A DNA stretch of 19,089 bases from an uncultured Emergencia sp. Lineage in GTDB: Bacteria; Bacillota; Clostridia; Peptostreptococcales; Anaerovoracaceae. The stretch's first letter is position 1; the number at the start of each line of letters is the position of its first letter. Made by a program: the position numbers and the translations under genes. The stretch spans positions 1 to 19,089 of the forward strand of contig CALLDR010000117.1 in the NCBI GenBank assembly GCA_937997955.1, written 5' to 3'. This document shows positions 1-6,494 of this stretch, piece by piece. A model generated the notes under the pieces. It saw only the letters and a program-made list of their open reading frames with translations, did not search any database and was not told the origin of the DNA.

Positions 1-59
1 TGACGAAACTATAACATCTTTTCATTCTTTTATCATGTCTGAATAGAAACCCCTTATAC

Positions 60-85
60 AAAAAGAGCCGCCGAAAGCAGCTCTT
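60..85 (-). terminator. Intrinsic terminator after the last gene
   Basis: Read on the minus strand, an 8-bp stem (AGAGCTGC paired with GCGGCTCT, one G-U pair) with a 5-base loop is followed directly by a run of T. It lies about 30 bases past the stop of the HNH-repeat gene that ends at 116 and closes the fourth B12-regulated unit. The roughly 60 bases beyond it hold nothing I recognise. Confidence 0.85.
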
Positions 86-115
86 CTCACGATGCCTTTT
101 ATTCTCAGTTTGTCT

Positions 116-1168
116 TCAAGCCTTTTGACCGCTTTGCCGGGACCTCTTCAGCGCGTCGTAGTAATCCGCGGGCGCGATGCCGATCTGGAACAGGGCGTTG
201 ACCCAGGTGCCGCATGCGGACTGCAGCTTTTTCCTCAGTTCCTTGGAAACATCCTCCTTCAGAGGGATTCTGCCGGTAGACCGGTACAGGCGCTCCACGT
301 AGGCCAGCGCCGTTTTGTCCCTGTCGCTCAGGTTCAGGACCTGATAAAAACAGTCGTACAGGCTGTTGGAGTGTTCGGTTCTGTACGACTCGCCTTTGTA
401 GTCGATGAAGGTGCTGTTGAAAGGCTTCCGTCGCATCACCGGCGTCAGTCCCACCTGGTAGAGGGCGTTTCGCCACGAACCGCACCGCCGGATCAGAGCC
501 CGCTTGACCTCCAGATCCGTTTCGCCGTGGGCAGGGCTCCTTCCCCGGCGCACAGCGTCGGCCTTGATCTGCGACAGCATTTCCATATATTCTGGTTCCA
601 GATCCTCAATGATATGCAGGACTTCTTTGCCCAGCACATCTTCGTCCACCTTCGCCGCGGCTATGACCTCGCCCCACCGGCTGTAATAGCGCCTGGCTTT
701 CTCACAGACCTCCGGCATATCCTTAGGGTGCGGCAGCCTTCCAAGGGAAGCCGCCTTTTCCCTCACCTGCCGCAGAAGATCCTCGACCTCCGCTTCCTCG
801 GCCGCCTGCTGCTCCAGGGTTTTCCCGCCCGGGCCGGCAGACGAGGTCAGGCCGGCAGCCCGCAGGGCGTAAGGCCACTTTCTAAAGCGGCACTTGATGT
901 ATTCCCGCAATACCCAGAACAGCTCCCTCTGTGACGGCGCATGGTTTATCTCCGCCGATACAGCGCGGATATATGCCAGCAGCTCTTCATCGCTGAAGCT
1001 GCGGTAGACCTGTTTTCCTATGCGGCTTCCCATGGCGTAGTTTTTCCAAACCTCCGAATCCTTGTTATCCCTCTGGAAGTTTTTATCCGGATTCCTGGAA
1101 ATGACCTCCGTCAAAAGTTCTTTTTTCTGCTGCAGCTCCCTTTCTGTCAATCCTTCATACTTCATCAT
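116..1168 (-). CDS. HNH-associated (homing endonuclease-associated) repeat protein, copy 1
   Basis: A 350-residue soluble protein with no signal peptide or membrane segment. It is built from four repeats of about 50 residues, near 58-107, 126-174, 192-241 and 281-331. Each has two helices, a G/N-R/H-x-P turn and an aromatic C-terminal helix ending in patterns such as CGSWRNALYQVGL. This matches the homing endonuclease-associated repeat (HNH_repeat family, predicted DNA-binding). No HNH, GIY-YIG or other nuclease motif is visible, so it is probably a DNA-binding protein rather than an enzyme. It is paralogous over its whole length to the protein encoded at 2715-3899. Two ATGs are adjacent (1168 and 1165); AGGA lies about 9 bases upstream of the first. 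It is the only gene of its unit, behind its own cobalamin riboswitch and terminator. Function is unknown; a B12-responsive regulator is an inference. Confidence 0.85.
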   Translation of the reverse strand: MMKYEGLTERELQQKKELLTEVISRNPDKNFQRDNKDSEVWKNYAMGSRIGKQVYRSFSDEELLAYIRAVSAEINHAPSQRELFWVLREYIKCRFRKWPYALRAAGLTSSAGPGGKTLEQQAAEEAEVEDLLRQVREKAASLGRLPHPKDMPEVCEKARRYYSRWGEVIAAAKVDEDVLGKEVLHIIEDLEPEYMEMLSQIKADAVRRGRSPAHGETDLEVKRALIRRCGSWRNALYQVGLTPVMRRKPFNSTFIDYKGESYRTEHSNSLYDCFYQVLNLSDRDKTALAYVERLYRSTGRIPLKEDVSKELRKKLQSACGTWVNALFQIGIAPADYYDALKRSRQSGQKA

Positions 1169-1194
1169 CGCATCCCGTCCTTTTCCTGTCGTAA

Positions 1195-1224
1195 CAAAAA
1201 AACTGCAGCAAAAATTGCCACAGT
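1195..1224 (-). terminator. Riboswitch-controlled terminator, leader of HNH-repeat gene 1
   Basis: On the minus strand a 10-bp stem (ACTGTGGCAA with TTGCTGCAGT, two G-U pairs) with a 3-base loop runs straight into seven T. It lies between the cobalamin aptamer and the ATG at 1168, as expected for B12-induced transcription termination. A second hairpin (CTGCCGA/TCGGCAG, about 1267-1286) between aptamer and terminator may belong to the switching structure. The 5' arm carries a 14-base element shared with two other leaders in this window. Confidence 0.85.
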
Positions 1225-1298
1225 CCGTATTTCTGTACTTCTCATTCCATCTGCTTAACCTCGCAGCTGCCGATCACCGTCGGCAGAGCTGGGTTTTC

Positions 1299-1466
1299 AT
1301 GCAGGTCTTCTGGCTCTGGAATCCATATGCCAGCCGCTTTTCCAGGCATTTCAGCGCTTACAGCGTTTGCCCGGCAGCAGGCGGCGGCACTCCTCCATCA
1401 CAGCGGCGGTAACCGCGCAGGACTTTCACCCGCTTCCCTCTTAGCCGATGTGGAAATCGGAACATG
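1299..1466 (-). promoter_or_regulatory. Cobalamin riboswitch 1
   Basis: The minus strand shows the cobalamin aptamer core in order: GGGAAgcGGGTGaAAgTCC, then CGCGGTtACCGCCGCTGT, a variable arm, and the terminal GCCAGAAGACCTGC element. A local stem (CCGAT/ATCGG) precedes the core. It controls the HNH-repeat gene starting at 1168 through the terminator at 1195-1224. With the leader below (1169-1298) it accounts for the gene-free stretch here. Confidence 0.93.
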
Positions 1467-1501
1467 AAAGGTTTTATTAAATCTGTAAAATCACTTCCTA
1501 T

Positions 1502-1530
1502 ATTATACCACCGAAGACCTTACAATGAAA
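1502..1530 (-). promoter_or_regulatory. Promoter of unit D (riboswitch 1)
   Basis: A perfect -10 TATAAT (1502-1507) lies about 36 bases upstream of the aptamer. At 17-base spacing the -35 would be TTTCAT (1525-1530), a poor match, overlapping the region around the isomerase stop codon. The strong -10 and its position, matching the other three leaders, support it; the weak -35 lowers confidence. Confidence 0.6.
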
Positions 1531-2320
1531 CAGAAAATCTTTCACTCAACCATTTCGCGCTGCTTTCACAGGTGCGGCTCTCGATGGTCATCGTCACGTC
1601 TTCCCTGCAATAGGCCTCTATGGCCGCGAAGACCTGCTCCATATCCATGGTTCCCTGGGTCAGAGCTCCATGCTGATCGCTCTTTCCATCGTTGTTGTGA
1701 AGGTGGAAGTGGCCGATATGCGGCCCCAGAAGCCTGATCCAGTCCAGAATGTGGTACTCCTGCGACGTCATGGCGTTGGCGTGGCCGATATCCAGGCACA
1801 GCCGTATCCTGCTGTCATCTAGGTCTTCCACAAGACGCCGCATCATCAAAGGCTCATCTTCGAAGACGTTCTCAATATAGATCTGAAAATCCTCCGGCTT
1901 GCCGTCCATATAGGTCCGCCAAAAGGTCACGGATTTCTCGTGATGCCAGTCCTTAAAATACAGCAGAGGAACGTACCCGGAGTGTACGACCATTCTCCTG
2001 ACGCCCAGGACCTGCGCCGCCCCATAGGCTTCCTCCAGACGCTCCATGCCCAGGGAGACCACCCGGTGGTCGATGGAGGCGGGAATGATCTCCGTAAAGG
2101 GGCCGTGGAGAATGACCCGCGACGCCGTCTCCAAAGGATCGCCCGCGTTTATGCCCGCCTCCAGAAGCTGGCGGCGGCAGCGGTGCAGGCTCTCCGCCAG
2201 TTTGTCCTGGTCCAGGTTTTCAGAGATGCAGAAATCGTTCAGCTCAATGCCGAAGCCGTACTGGCGGGCGACGCTGACAGCGTTCTCTGAAAAAGTGGCG
2301 ATATAGAATTTGTCTCCCAT
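1520..2320 (-). CDS. Sugar phosphate isomerase/epimerase-like TIM-barrel protein
   Basis: A 266-residue cytosolic protein of the xylose isomerase-like / AP endonuclease 2 TIM-barrel superfamily. Metal-site signatures appear in order: VVHSGY (His, near residue 113), IYIENVF (Glu, near 149), LCLDIGHAN (Asp and His, near 178), IGHFHLHNND (His pair, near 204) and MTIES (Glu, near 246). The metal ligands are all present, so it should be a metal-dependent enzyme. The family is too diverse to give a substrate: isomerases, epimerases, dehydratases and endonuclease IV share this fold. GGAGG lies 6 bases before the ATG. It is a single-gene unit behind its own cobalamin riboswitch and two terminator-like hairpins, so it is expected to be induced when B12 is scarce. 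It might act on a sugar or nucleotide-loop intermediate of corrinoid metabolism, or replace a B12-dependent reaction; both are speculation. Confidence 0.87.
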   Translation of the reverse strand: MGDKFYIATFSENAVSVARQYGFGIELNDFCISENLDQDKLAESLHRCRRQLLEAGINAGDPLETASRVILHGPFTEIIPASIDHRVVSLGMERLEEAYGAAQVLGVRRMVVHSGYVPLLYFKDWHHEKSVTFWRTYMDGKPEDFQIYIENVFEDEPLMMRRLVEDLDDSRIRLCLDIGHANAMTSQEYHILDWIRLLGPHIGHFHLHNNDGKSDQHGALTQGTMDMEQVFAAIEAYCREDVTMTIESRTCESSAKWLSERFSVSL

Positions 2321-2331
2321 GAAGTTCCTCC

Positions 2332-2370
2332 AAAAAATGCAGCAAGGCAGGGTGACGAAGCCTGCCTTGC
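2332..2370 (-). terminator. Second terminator-like hairpin, leader 2
   Basis: A perfect 10-bp stem (GCAAGGCAGG with CCTGCCTTGC, 9-base loop) is followed after TGCA by six T, and the GGAGG ribosome binding site of the isomerase gene follows at once. The 4-base gap before the T run makes it a slightly atypical terminator. It could also affect access to the ribosome binding site. Confidence 0.55.
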
Positions 2371-2414
2371 CTATGAAAAAAGAATGAAAAGCCCGGTCAT
2401 CCTATCCCTCATAT

Positions 2415-2444
2415 AAAAAGGGCCGTGGATAACCTCCACAGCCC
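2415..2444 (-). terminator. Riboswitch-controlled terminator, leader 2
   Basis: On the minus strand a 10-bp GC-rich stem (GGGCTGTGGA with TCCACGGCCC, one G-U pair) and a 5-base loop are followed by TTTTT. It lies between cobalamin riboswitch 2 and the isomerase gene. Confidence 0.85.
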
Positions 2445-2502
2445 GTATTTGCTGTTCTTTACTCTCCTGGATCAGTTCACCGCCTCTCCAGAAAAAGGTC
2501 TT

Positions 2503-2652
2503 ATGCAGGTCTCCTGGCTCAGGAATCCTCGCCTCATCTGCCTTCCCAGTATTCCAGTGGCTCGTAGATGAGACTCCTCCATTACAGTGGCGGGACCGCG
2601 CAGGATTTTCACCTGTTTCCCTCTTAGCCTTTGTCAGAACAGTTCTGAACGA
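2503..2652 (-). promoter_or_regulatory. Cobalamin riboswitch 2
   Basis: The minus strand carries GGGAAacAGGTGaAAaTCC, GCGGTCCCGCCACTGT and the terminal GAGCCAGGAGACCTGC. A self-complementary GTTCAGAAC/GTTCTGAC stem flanks the 5' side. It lies upstream of the sugar phosphate isomerase-like gene that starts at 2320 and, with its two terminators, fills the gene-free stretch 2321-2714. Confidence 0.93.
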
Positions 2653-2684
2653 AAGGAACATAAGCCTGTATTGACTACTCCTCT

Positions 2685-2713
2685 ATTATATTGCAAAAAT
2701 CAGGATAAGTCAA
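2685..2713 (-). promoter_or_regulatory. Promoter of unit C (riboswitch 2)
   Basis: -35 TTGACT (2708-2713) and -10 TATAAT (2685-2690) are separated by exactly 17 bases. The -35 begins one base after the TGA stop (2715) of the preceding HNH-repeat gene, so the unit needs no extra intergenic space. The predicted start is about 25 bases before the aptamer. Confidence 0.85.
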
Positions 2714-2714
2714 T

Positions 2715-3899
2715 TCATTTTTTGCTATTATTTTTCCCTTTGATGCTGAGCTTTCTCTGCAGCTGCTTTCTCTGCTCCTCTTTCTTCCGTTCCGCCTCTT
2801 CCGCCATAGCCTTGTAATAGTCCTGAGGCTGGATGCCCAGCTGATACAGGGTATTGACCCAACTGCCGCAGTAAGGCTGCAGACGCTGCTGCACAGCCTT
2901 AGGCACATCTTTCTTGCCGGGTATCCGCTTATTGCGGAACCAGACGCCCTTTACGTATTCCAAATCCTTCTTGGCCTCCTTGGGCAGGTTCAGCACGCGG
3001 TAGCAGCAGTACGTCAGATCGTCGGTGTGCTGCTTCCCCTTCTTGTCCTTATCCACATAGATGCCCCGGAAGGACCTATACCGGATCACAGGCTCCAGGC
3101 CGATCTGGTACAGGGCGTTGCGCCAGGAACCGCATCGCTGGATCAGACGGTGCTTCACGTCTTCGTCGATCTCTCCATGGGTCGGGCTTCTGCCGATCTT
3201 GTAGGCGAAGGCCTTCACCTGCTTCAAAAGCTCCACATATTCCGGTTCCAGATCTGTGATCTTATGTACCGCCACCTTGTTCAGCATGCTGGGCTCCACA
3301 TTGGCGGCCCTCAGCACCTGACGCCAGTCGGTATAAAATTTGCGCAGCTCCTCGCACATCTCCGGAAAGTCCTTCGGATGAGGCAGCCGACCGGTCGAGA
3401 GCGCCTTCTCCCTGATGGCAGCCAGCATTTCATCTCGCCGCTGCTCCTCACGGTGGATCTCGTCCATGGTCTTGCCCCCGCTGCCCGCCGACTTTGAAAG
3501 GCCGGCTTTCTCCAGAGCATAGGGCCAGCGCTTAAACCGGATCTTGATATAATCCTTCATGGCCCAGTGCACTTCCTTCTGGGACGGCGCGTGGTTCAGC
3601 CGCTCCGCCAGGTCGTGAAGGTAGTCCAGCAGCTCCTCGTCGGTAAACGAGCGGTACAGCTCTTTTCCTCTGCCCCGGTTCATGGCGAAGATGGAGTCAT
3701 CAAAACCGGGCTCCGGCTCCTCGCCGTTCAGTATACGCATAAATTGTTCTTTAATCTCCAGGATGTCCACAGCTTCTTCTTCGTCGACTCTGTCGTCCTT
3801 GCCTTCTTTGCCGTCTTTATCGACTCTGTCGTCCTTGTCTTCTCTGTCGTCTTTGCCGCAGCCGCGCTCCTGCATTTTCTCTATTTCCAGTGTATCCAT
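2715..3899 (-). CDS. HNH-associated repeat protein, copy 2, with acidic N-terminal tail
   Basis: A 394-residue soluble protein with four repeats of about 50 residues (near 85-134, 150-201, 217-268, 306-356) of the homing endonuclease-associated (HNH_repeat) type. Characteristic ends are RWPYALEKAGL and CGSWRNALYQIGL. It parallels the protein at 116-1168 repeat for repeat, including the connectors LPHPKD and SPTHGEID/SPAHGETD. No nuclease catalytic motif is visible, so DNA binding is the likely activity. Copy 2 adds about 45 N-terminal residues of repetitive Asp/Lys/Arg sequence (KDDR and KDD units) and a basic C-terminal tail. No clear ribosome binding site precedes the ATG at 3899. Starts at 3875 or 3740 would shorten or remove the acidic tail, so the N-terminus is uncertain. 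It lies 23 bases after the Cys-rich gene and shares its riboswitch. Confidence 0.83.
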   Translation of the reverse strand: MDTLEIEKMQERGCGKDDREDKDDRVDKDGKEGKDDRVDEEEAVDILEIKEQFMRILNGEEPEPGFDDSIFAMNRGRGKELYRSFTDEELLDYLHDLAERLNHAPSQKEVHWAMKDYIKIRFKRWPYALEKAGLSKSAGSGGKTMDEIHREEQRRDEMLAAIREKALSTGRLPHPKDFPEMCEELRKFYTDWRQVLRAANVEPSMLNKVAVHKITDLEPEYVELLKQVKAFAYKIGRSPTHGEIDEDVKHRLIQRCGSWRNALYQIGLEPVIRYRSFRGIYVDKDKKGKQHTDDLTYCCYRVLNLPKEAKKDLEYVKGVWFRNKRIPGKKDVPKAVQQRLQPYCGSWVNTLYQLGIQPQDYYKAMAEEAERKKEEQRKQLQRKLSIKGKNNSKK

Positions 3900-3922
3900 A
3901 AGTCAAGTATATCTATTTTCCC

Positions 3923-4486
3923 TTAATCTGTCAAAGGTTTTCTCATGCGCATCATCTTTTTGATCAGATAGTCGTAGTTGTCCCGCCGGTGGGGCACCAG
4001 ACATCCGCTGCAGTCCTTGACGCCGTTTTCCATGTAGTAATAGTTGCCGCCGCATTTGCGTCCCAGAGAATACAGAGGACAGTAGCAGAAGATGCAGTTG
4101 AAGTTCTCCTCGTCGTCCGTCTCATGACATGGGAAGTATTCACACTTGGTGTGGCTGAAAAACTTGTAGTTGTGAGGGCCGTCGTCCTCCCCATTGTTCT
4201 CGTTGACGTTGTACAGACAGTAGCACTCGTAGTTTTCGCCCATGTACACCCAGACGTTGTCGCCCATTTCGATGGCCTCGTCGAACACCATATTCGGTAT
4301 CATCAGCTTCAGCGACGTCCTCTTGCGGCCTTTCAGGATCTTCCCCTCCTTCACCGGGTTCAGGTCAAAGGCTTCGATCTCCGCCCGCAGATTCGAGATG
4401 CCCGTCTCTTTGCTGAAGTTCTCCACAAATTCCTCCATGTCCGCGTAGACTACGTGGTCCGGATTCTTAAACCAATTTACATTCAT
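3923..4486 (-). CDS. Cysteine-rich small-domain (zf-like) protein
   Basis: A 187-residue protein. Residues about 106-175 are a clear match to the cysteine-rich small domain (zf-like): CEYFPCH, then NCIFCYCPLY, KCGGNYYYMENGVKDCSGC and PHRRDNYDYL. Cysteines at about 115, 120, 131, 134, 136, 145, 159 and 162 with nearby His are well placed to bind Zn or an Fe-S cluster. From family knowledge, this domain was first noted as an appendage of a cobalamin-pathway methyltransferase (CbiH type) in a methanogen, which fits the B12 riboswitch here. The N-terminal ~105 residues, with two more cysteines (88, 90), match nothing I recognise. I chose the ATG at 4486 because AGGAGGAGAT lies just upstream (4491-4500); the open frame extends to 4708 but would run through the terminator and into the aptamer. 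It is first gene of a two-gene unit. Confidence 0.88.
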   Translation of the reverse strand: MNVNWFKNPDHVVYADMEEFVENFSKETGISNLRAEIEAFDLNPVKEGKILKGRKRTSLKLMIPNMVFDEAIEMGDNVWVYMGENYECYCLYNVNENNGEDDGPHNYKFFSHTKCEYFPCHETDDEENFNCIFCYCPLYSLGRKCGGNYYYMENGVKDCSGCLVPHRRDNYDYLIKKMMRMRKPLTD

Positions 4487-4517
4487 AACGATCTCCTCCT
4501 GTTCACACGGGCTTTCC

Positions 4518-4547
4518 AAAAAAAGAACCATGCCCGAACAGGCATGG
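4518..4547 (-). terminator. Riboswitch-controlled terminator, leader 3
   Basis: A 7-bp stem (CCATGCC with GGCATGG, 6-base loop) is followed by TTCTTTTTTT on the minus strand. It lies about 30 bases before the ATG of the Cys-rich gene. Unlike the other three leaders it lacks the shared AAATACGG-CTGTG 5' arm. Confidence 0.85.
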
Positions 4548-4619
4548 GAATCTATCTGCAGCATAAATACAAACGCAGGCTTCGATAAGTTCTTTCGCGG
4601 AAGACACCCATCCTTCGGC

Positions 4620-4775
4620 CTACAGCAGGTTTCCTGGCTCATGGATCGCCGCCCTCTGCGCCTTCTCATATCCGAAGATACAATGGCTCCCCGCAGCGGG
4701 CTCCCCAATTACAGTGACCGGATCGCGCAGGACTTTCACCTGCTTCCCTCTCTCATCAAAGCCATCAAAGGCCCT
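4620..4775 (-). promoter_or_regulatory. Cobalamin riboswitch 3
   Basis: The minus strand shows GGGAAgcAGGTGaAAgTCC, GCGATCCGGTCACTGT and the terminal GAGCCAGGAAACCTGC element, with a variable arm between. It controls the Cys-rich gene and the following HNH-repeat gene. With its terminator and promoter it fills the gene-free stretch 4487-4860. Confidence 0.93.
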
Positions 4776-4819
4776 GACGCACTGTAGACACGATACTTAT
4801 TTCATTTCTATCAAAAAAT

Positions 4820-4848
4820 ATTATATAGCCGCGCATACGGGCTGTCAA
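4820..4848 (-). promoter_or_regulatory. Promoter of unit B (riboswitch 3)
   Basis: Perfect consensus: -35 TTGACA (4843-4848), 17-base spacer, -10 TATAAT (4820-4825). It starts 12 bases downstream of the stop codon of the small DUF4430 gene, with no terminator between the two. Confidence 0.9.
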
Positions 4849-4860
4849 GCCCATATTGCG

Positions 4861-5409
4861 TCATTCCTCATCTTCAATCCCCTCAACGTATCCTCCTACG
4901 TCCTTCCCCAGATCGCAGGTGTACAGCCACTGGACGGAATCTCCCTCCTTCAGGACATACTCGGAACATCCGTAGTTAGGAAAAACGCCGTTGACCTGGA
5001 ACATCCAGCCGCTGAGGTCTCCTCCATCGAACTCGTACAGATAGTTGATACCCTCCACGTAGTAGGAATCATAGGCCGGCGTATAGGACGCCTCCATATG
5101 GATATCCTCCGCCCTGCAGATCTTGCTCAAAGCGTCATAGGCGGTCTCTCCCTCTGCGATCTTCACCTCTGTAGGCGCCAGTACCACCCCGTCAGACGGC
5201 ACGTAATCCCTCAAGGCCTCATCCTCCAGCTTGGACATATCCTCCGCCAGGGTGCTGCAGTCGATGGAAACCGTCACCGTAATCTCTCCGGCATCCTTCT
5301 TTACCACCATATCGAAGATGACCCAGCCCGCCAGCAGCAGGAGGATCACGGCGACAGCCGCCGCCCGCAGTCTTTTCCTTCTCACTTTCTGTGCAAAATC
5401 CTGATCCAT
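4861..5409 (-). CDS. Small membrane-anchored DUF4430 (transcobalamin beta-domain-like) protein
   Basis: A 182-residue protein with a short basic N-terminus, one membrane segment (about 15-35) and an extracellular DUF4430 domain (about 40-170). The family hallmark is clear: SGWMFQVNGVFPN (about 132-144), then a Cys-containing strand and LKEGDSVQWLYTCDLG. This domain is related to the C-terminal beta domain of animal intrinsic factor/transcobalamin, which caps one face of bound cobalamin. Cysteines in the domain (near 51, 93, 147 and 164) could form disulfides. AGGAGG lies 9 bases before the ATG. It is the last gene of the eleven-gene B12-riboswitch operon, after the LysO-like gene. The predicted role is surface capture of a corrinoid for the ECF transporter; ligand binding is inferred from fold family and context. 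Confidence 0.87.
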   Translation of the reverse strand: MDQDFAQKVRRKRLRAAAVAVILLLLAGWVIFDMVVKKDAGEITVTVSIDCSTLAEDMSKLEDEALRDYVPSDGVVLAPTEVKIAEGETAYDALSKICRAEDIHMEASYTPAYDSYYVEGINYLYEFDGGDLSGWMFQVNGVFPNYGCSEYVLKEGDSVQWLYTCDLGKDVGGYVEGIEDEE

Positions 5410-5445
5410 ATTGCATTTCCTCCTTTTGATATATGTACTGACAGC

Positions 5446-6474
5446 CTACAGGAACATCGGTACCAGAACCGGCACCAGGATGCTCACACCGATTCCGGTG
5501 ACAAAGGCGTAGATGGCGATGCCGCTTCGGGTGGATCTCACGATCAGAGGCAGGCACACATCTGACGAGCCTGATCCGGGCAGCGCCGCCGCCTCCACAT
5601 AGCCCACCTTCTTTGCCACAGTTGGAATGAACAGCAGCGCCAGCAGCTCCCGAAACACGTTGTGCATGAAGGATACCGCGCTGGCCGTCACATAACCCTT
5701 TTCCATGATGAGGGCCGGCGCCATGGAGTACCACCCGAAGCCTGCCCCCACGGACAGACATTCTCCCAGAGACAGGGGCAGGAACAGGGCGCAGAGCGCC
5801 GTACCGGCCAGGGTTCCCACGCATACAGCCAGCGGTATGAGCAAAATCCCCAGTCCCGCCTGCCGGATATCGCTGAAAAAGGTATCCTCGATTCCCAGGT
5901 CGATGCCGACCAAAAACAGCAAAAGGCAGAGTCCGCCTTTGATCACCAGCCCGGCGAAGGCGTTAAAATCTTCATAATCAGCCACCTGCGAGTGGATCAA
6001 AAGCCACCCGAAGAGCATGCCCAGGGCTACGGTGCATACGATGAAAACCGTCATGTTGCTTCCGGAGCCGCCTGTCTTTTCATCGTCGGCGGTTTCCCTG
6101 GCAAGGCCGTCCCGCACCGATGTGAGGACGTCGCCCTGCTCCGGCTCCGATTTCTCCGCCGCCTTCACCGGCGCTTCCTCCCGCCTTCTGCCCGCCGCGT
6201 CCAGGTTCAGAAGCCGCCGCGCCGCGCTGACAGCGGCCACGGAGCCCAGAACGGCGGCCACGGCCATGATCAAAGCCTGCAGCCCGATCCTGTTCAGGTT
6301 CCTGACGATCTCCTCGTTAGCGCCCATGCGGGCTCCCATGGAAAAGACCAGCAGCAGAATCGCCCAGATCTGGATCATAGATGCCGCGGCCAGCTTTTCT
6401 TTCTTCTTCACGACCTTGGCAGCGACCACATAGCCGGCCGCCGCCAAAGCCACATACAGTATCAAATCTCCCAT
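5446..6474 (-). CDS. LysO family (lysine exporter-like) membrane protein
   Basis: A 342-residue polytopic membrane protein of the LYS_export / LysO family. An N-terminal membrane part (1-85) carries the LLVFSMGARMG motif. A charged cytosolic loop (about 92-138) follows, then the main membrane domain with LLLFLVGIDLG, GAGFGWYSM (243-251), the HNVFRE segment (Glu near 276) and an Asp near 306. These acidic residues sit where LysO has functionally important ones. E. coli LysO exports lysine or thialysine; this protein is somewhat longer because of the loop. Its place between the ECF S component and a DUF4430 protein, under a B12 riboswitch, is unexpected for a lysine exporter. It may move a different small molecule, perhaps related to corrinoid uptake; that is inference. 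The start at 6474 lies 20 bases after the previous gene, with a weak GAGA-type ribosome binding site. Confidence 0.83.
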   Translation of the reverse strand: MGDLILYVALAAAGYVVAAKVVKKKEKLAAASMIQIWAILLLVFSMGARMGANEEIVRNLNRIGLQALIMAVAAVLGSVAAVSAARRLLNLDAAGRRREEAPVKAAEKSEPEQGDVLTSVRDGLARETADDEKTGGSGSNMTVFIVCTVALGMLFGWLLIHSQVADYEDFNAFAGLVIKGGLCLLLFLVGIDLGIEDTFFSDIRQAGLGILLIPLAVCVGTLAGTALCALFLPLSLGECLSVGAGFGWYSMAPALIMEKGYVTASAVSFMHNVFRELLALLFIPTVAKKVGYVEAAALPGSGSSDVCLPLIVRSTRSGIAIYAFVTGIGVSILVPVLVPMFL

Positions 6475-6494
6475 TCAAATGATCTCTTTTCCTA

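Noticed and set aside
92..934. Long plus-strand open frame of 280 codons
   Set aside because: It lies entirely opposite the HNH-repeat gene, has no ribosome binding site and no recognisable domain; GC-rich codons on the other strand explain it.
116..3899. HNH homing endonucleases or mobile introns
   Set aside because: The repeats are of the endonuclease-associated type but no nuclease motif is present, and the genes sit in ordinary riboswitch-controlled units with no intron or inverted-repeat boundary.
4487..4708. N-terminal extension of the Cys-rich protein
   Set aside because: It would be translated from the terminator and the riboswitch aptamer; the ATG at 4486 has a strong AGGAGG site.
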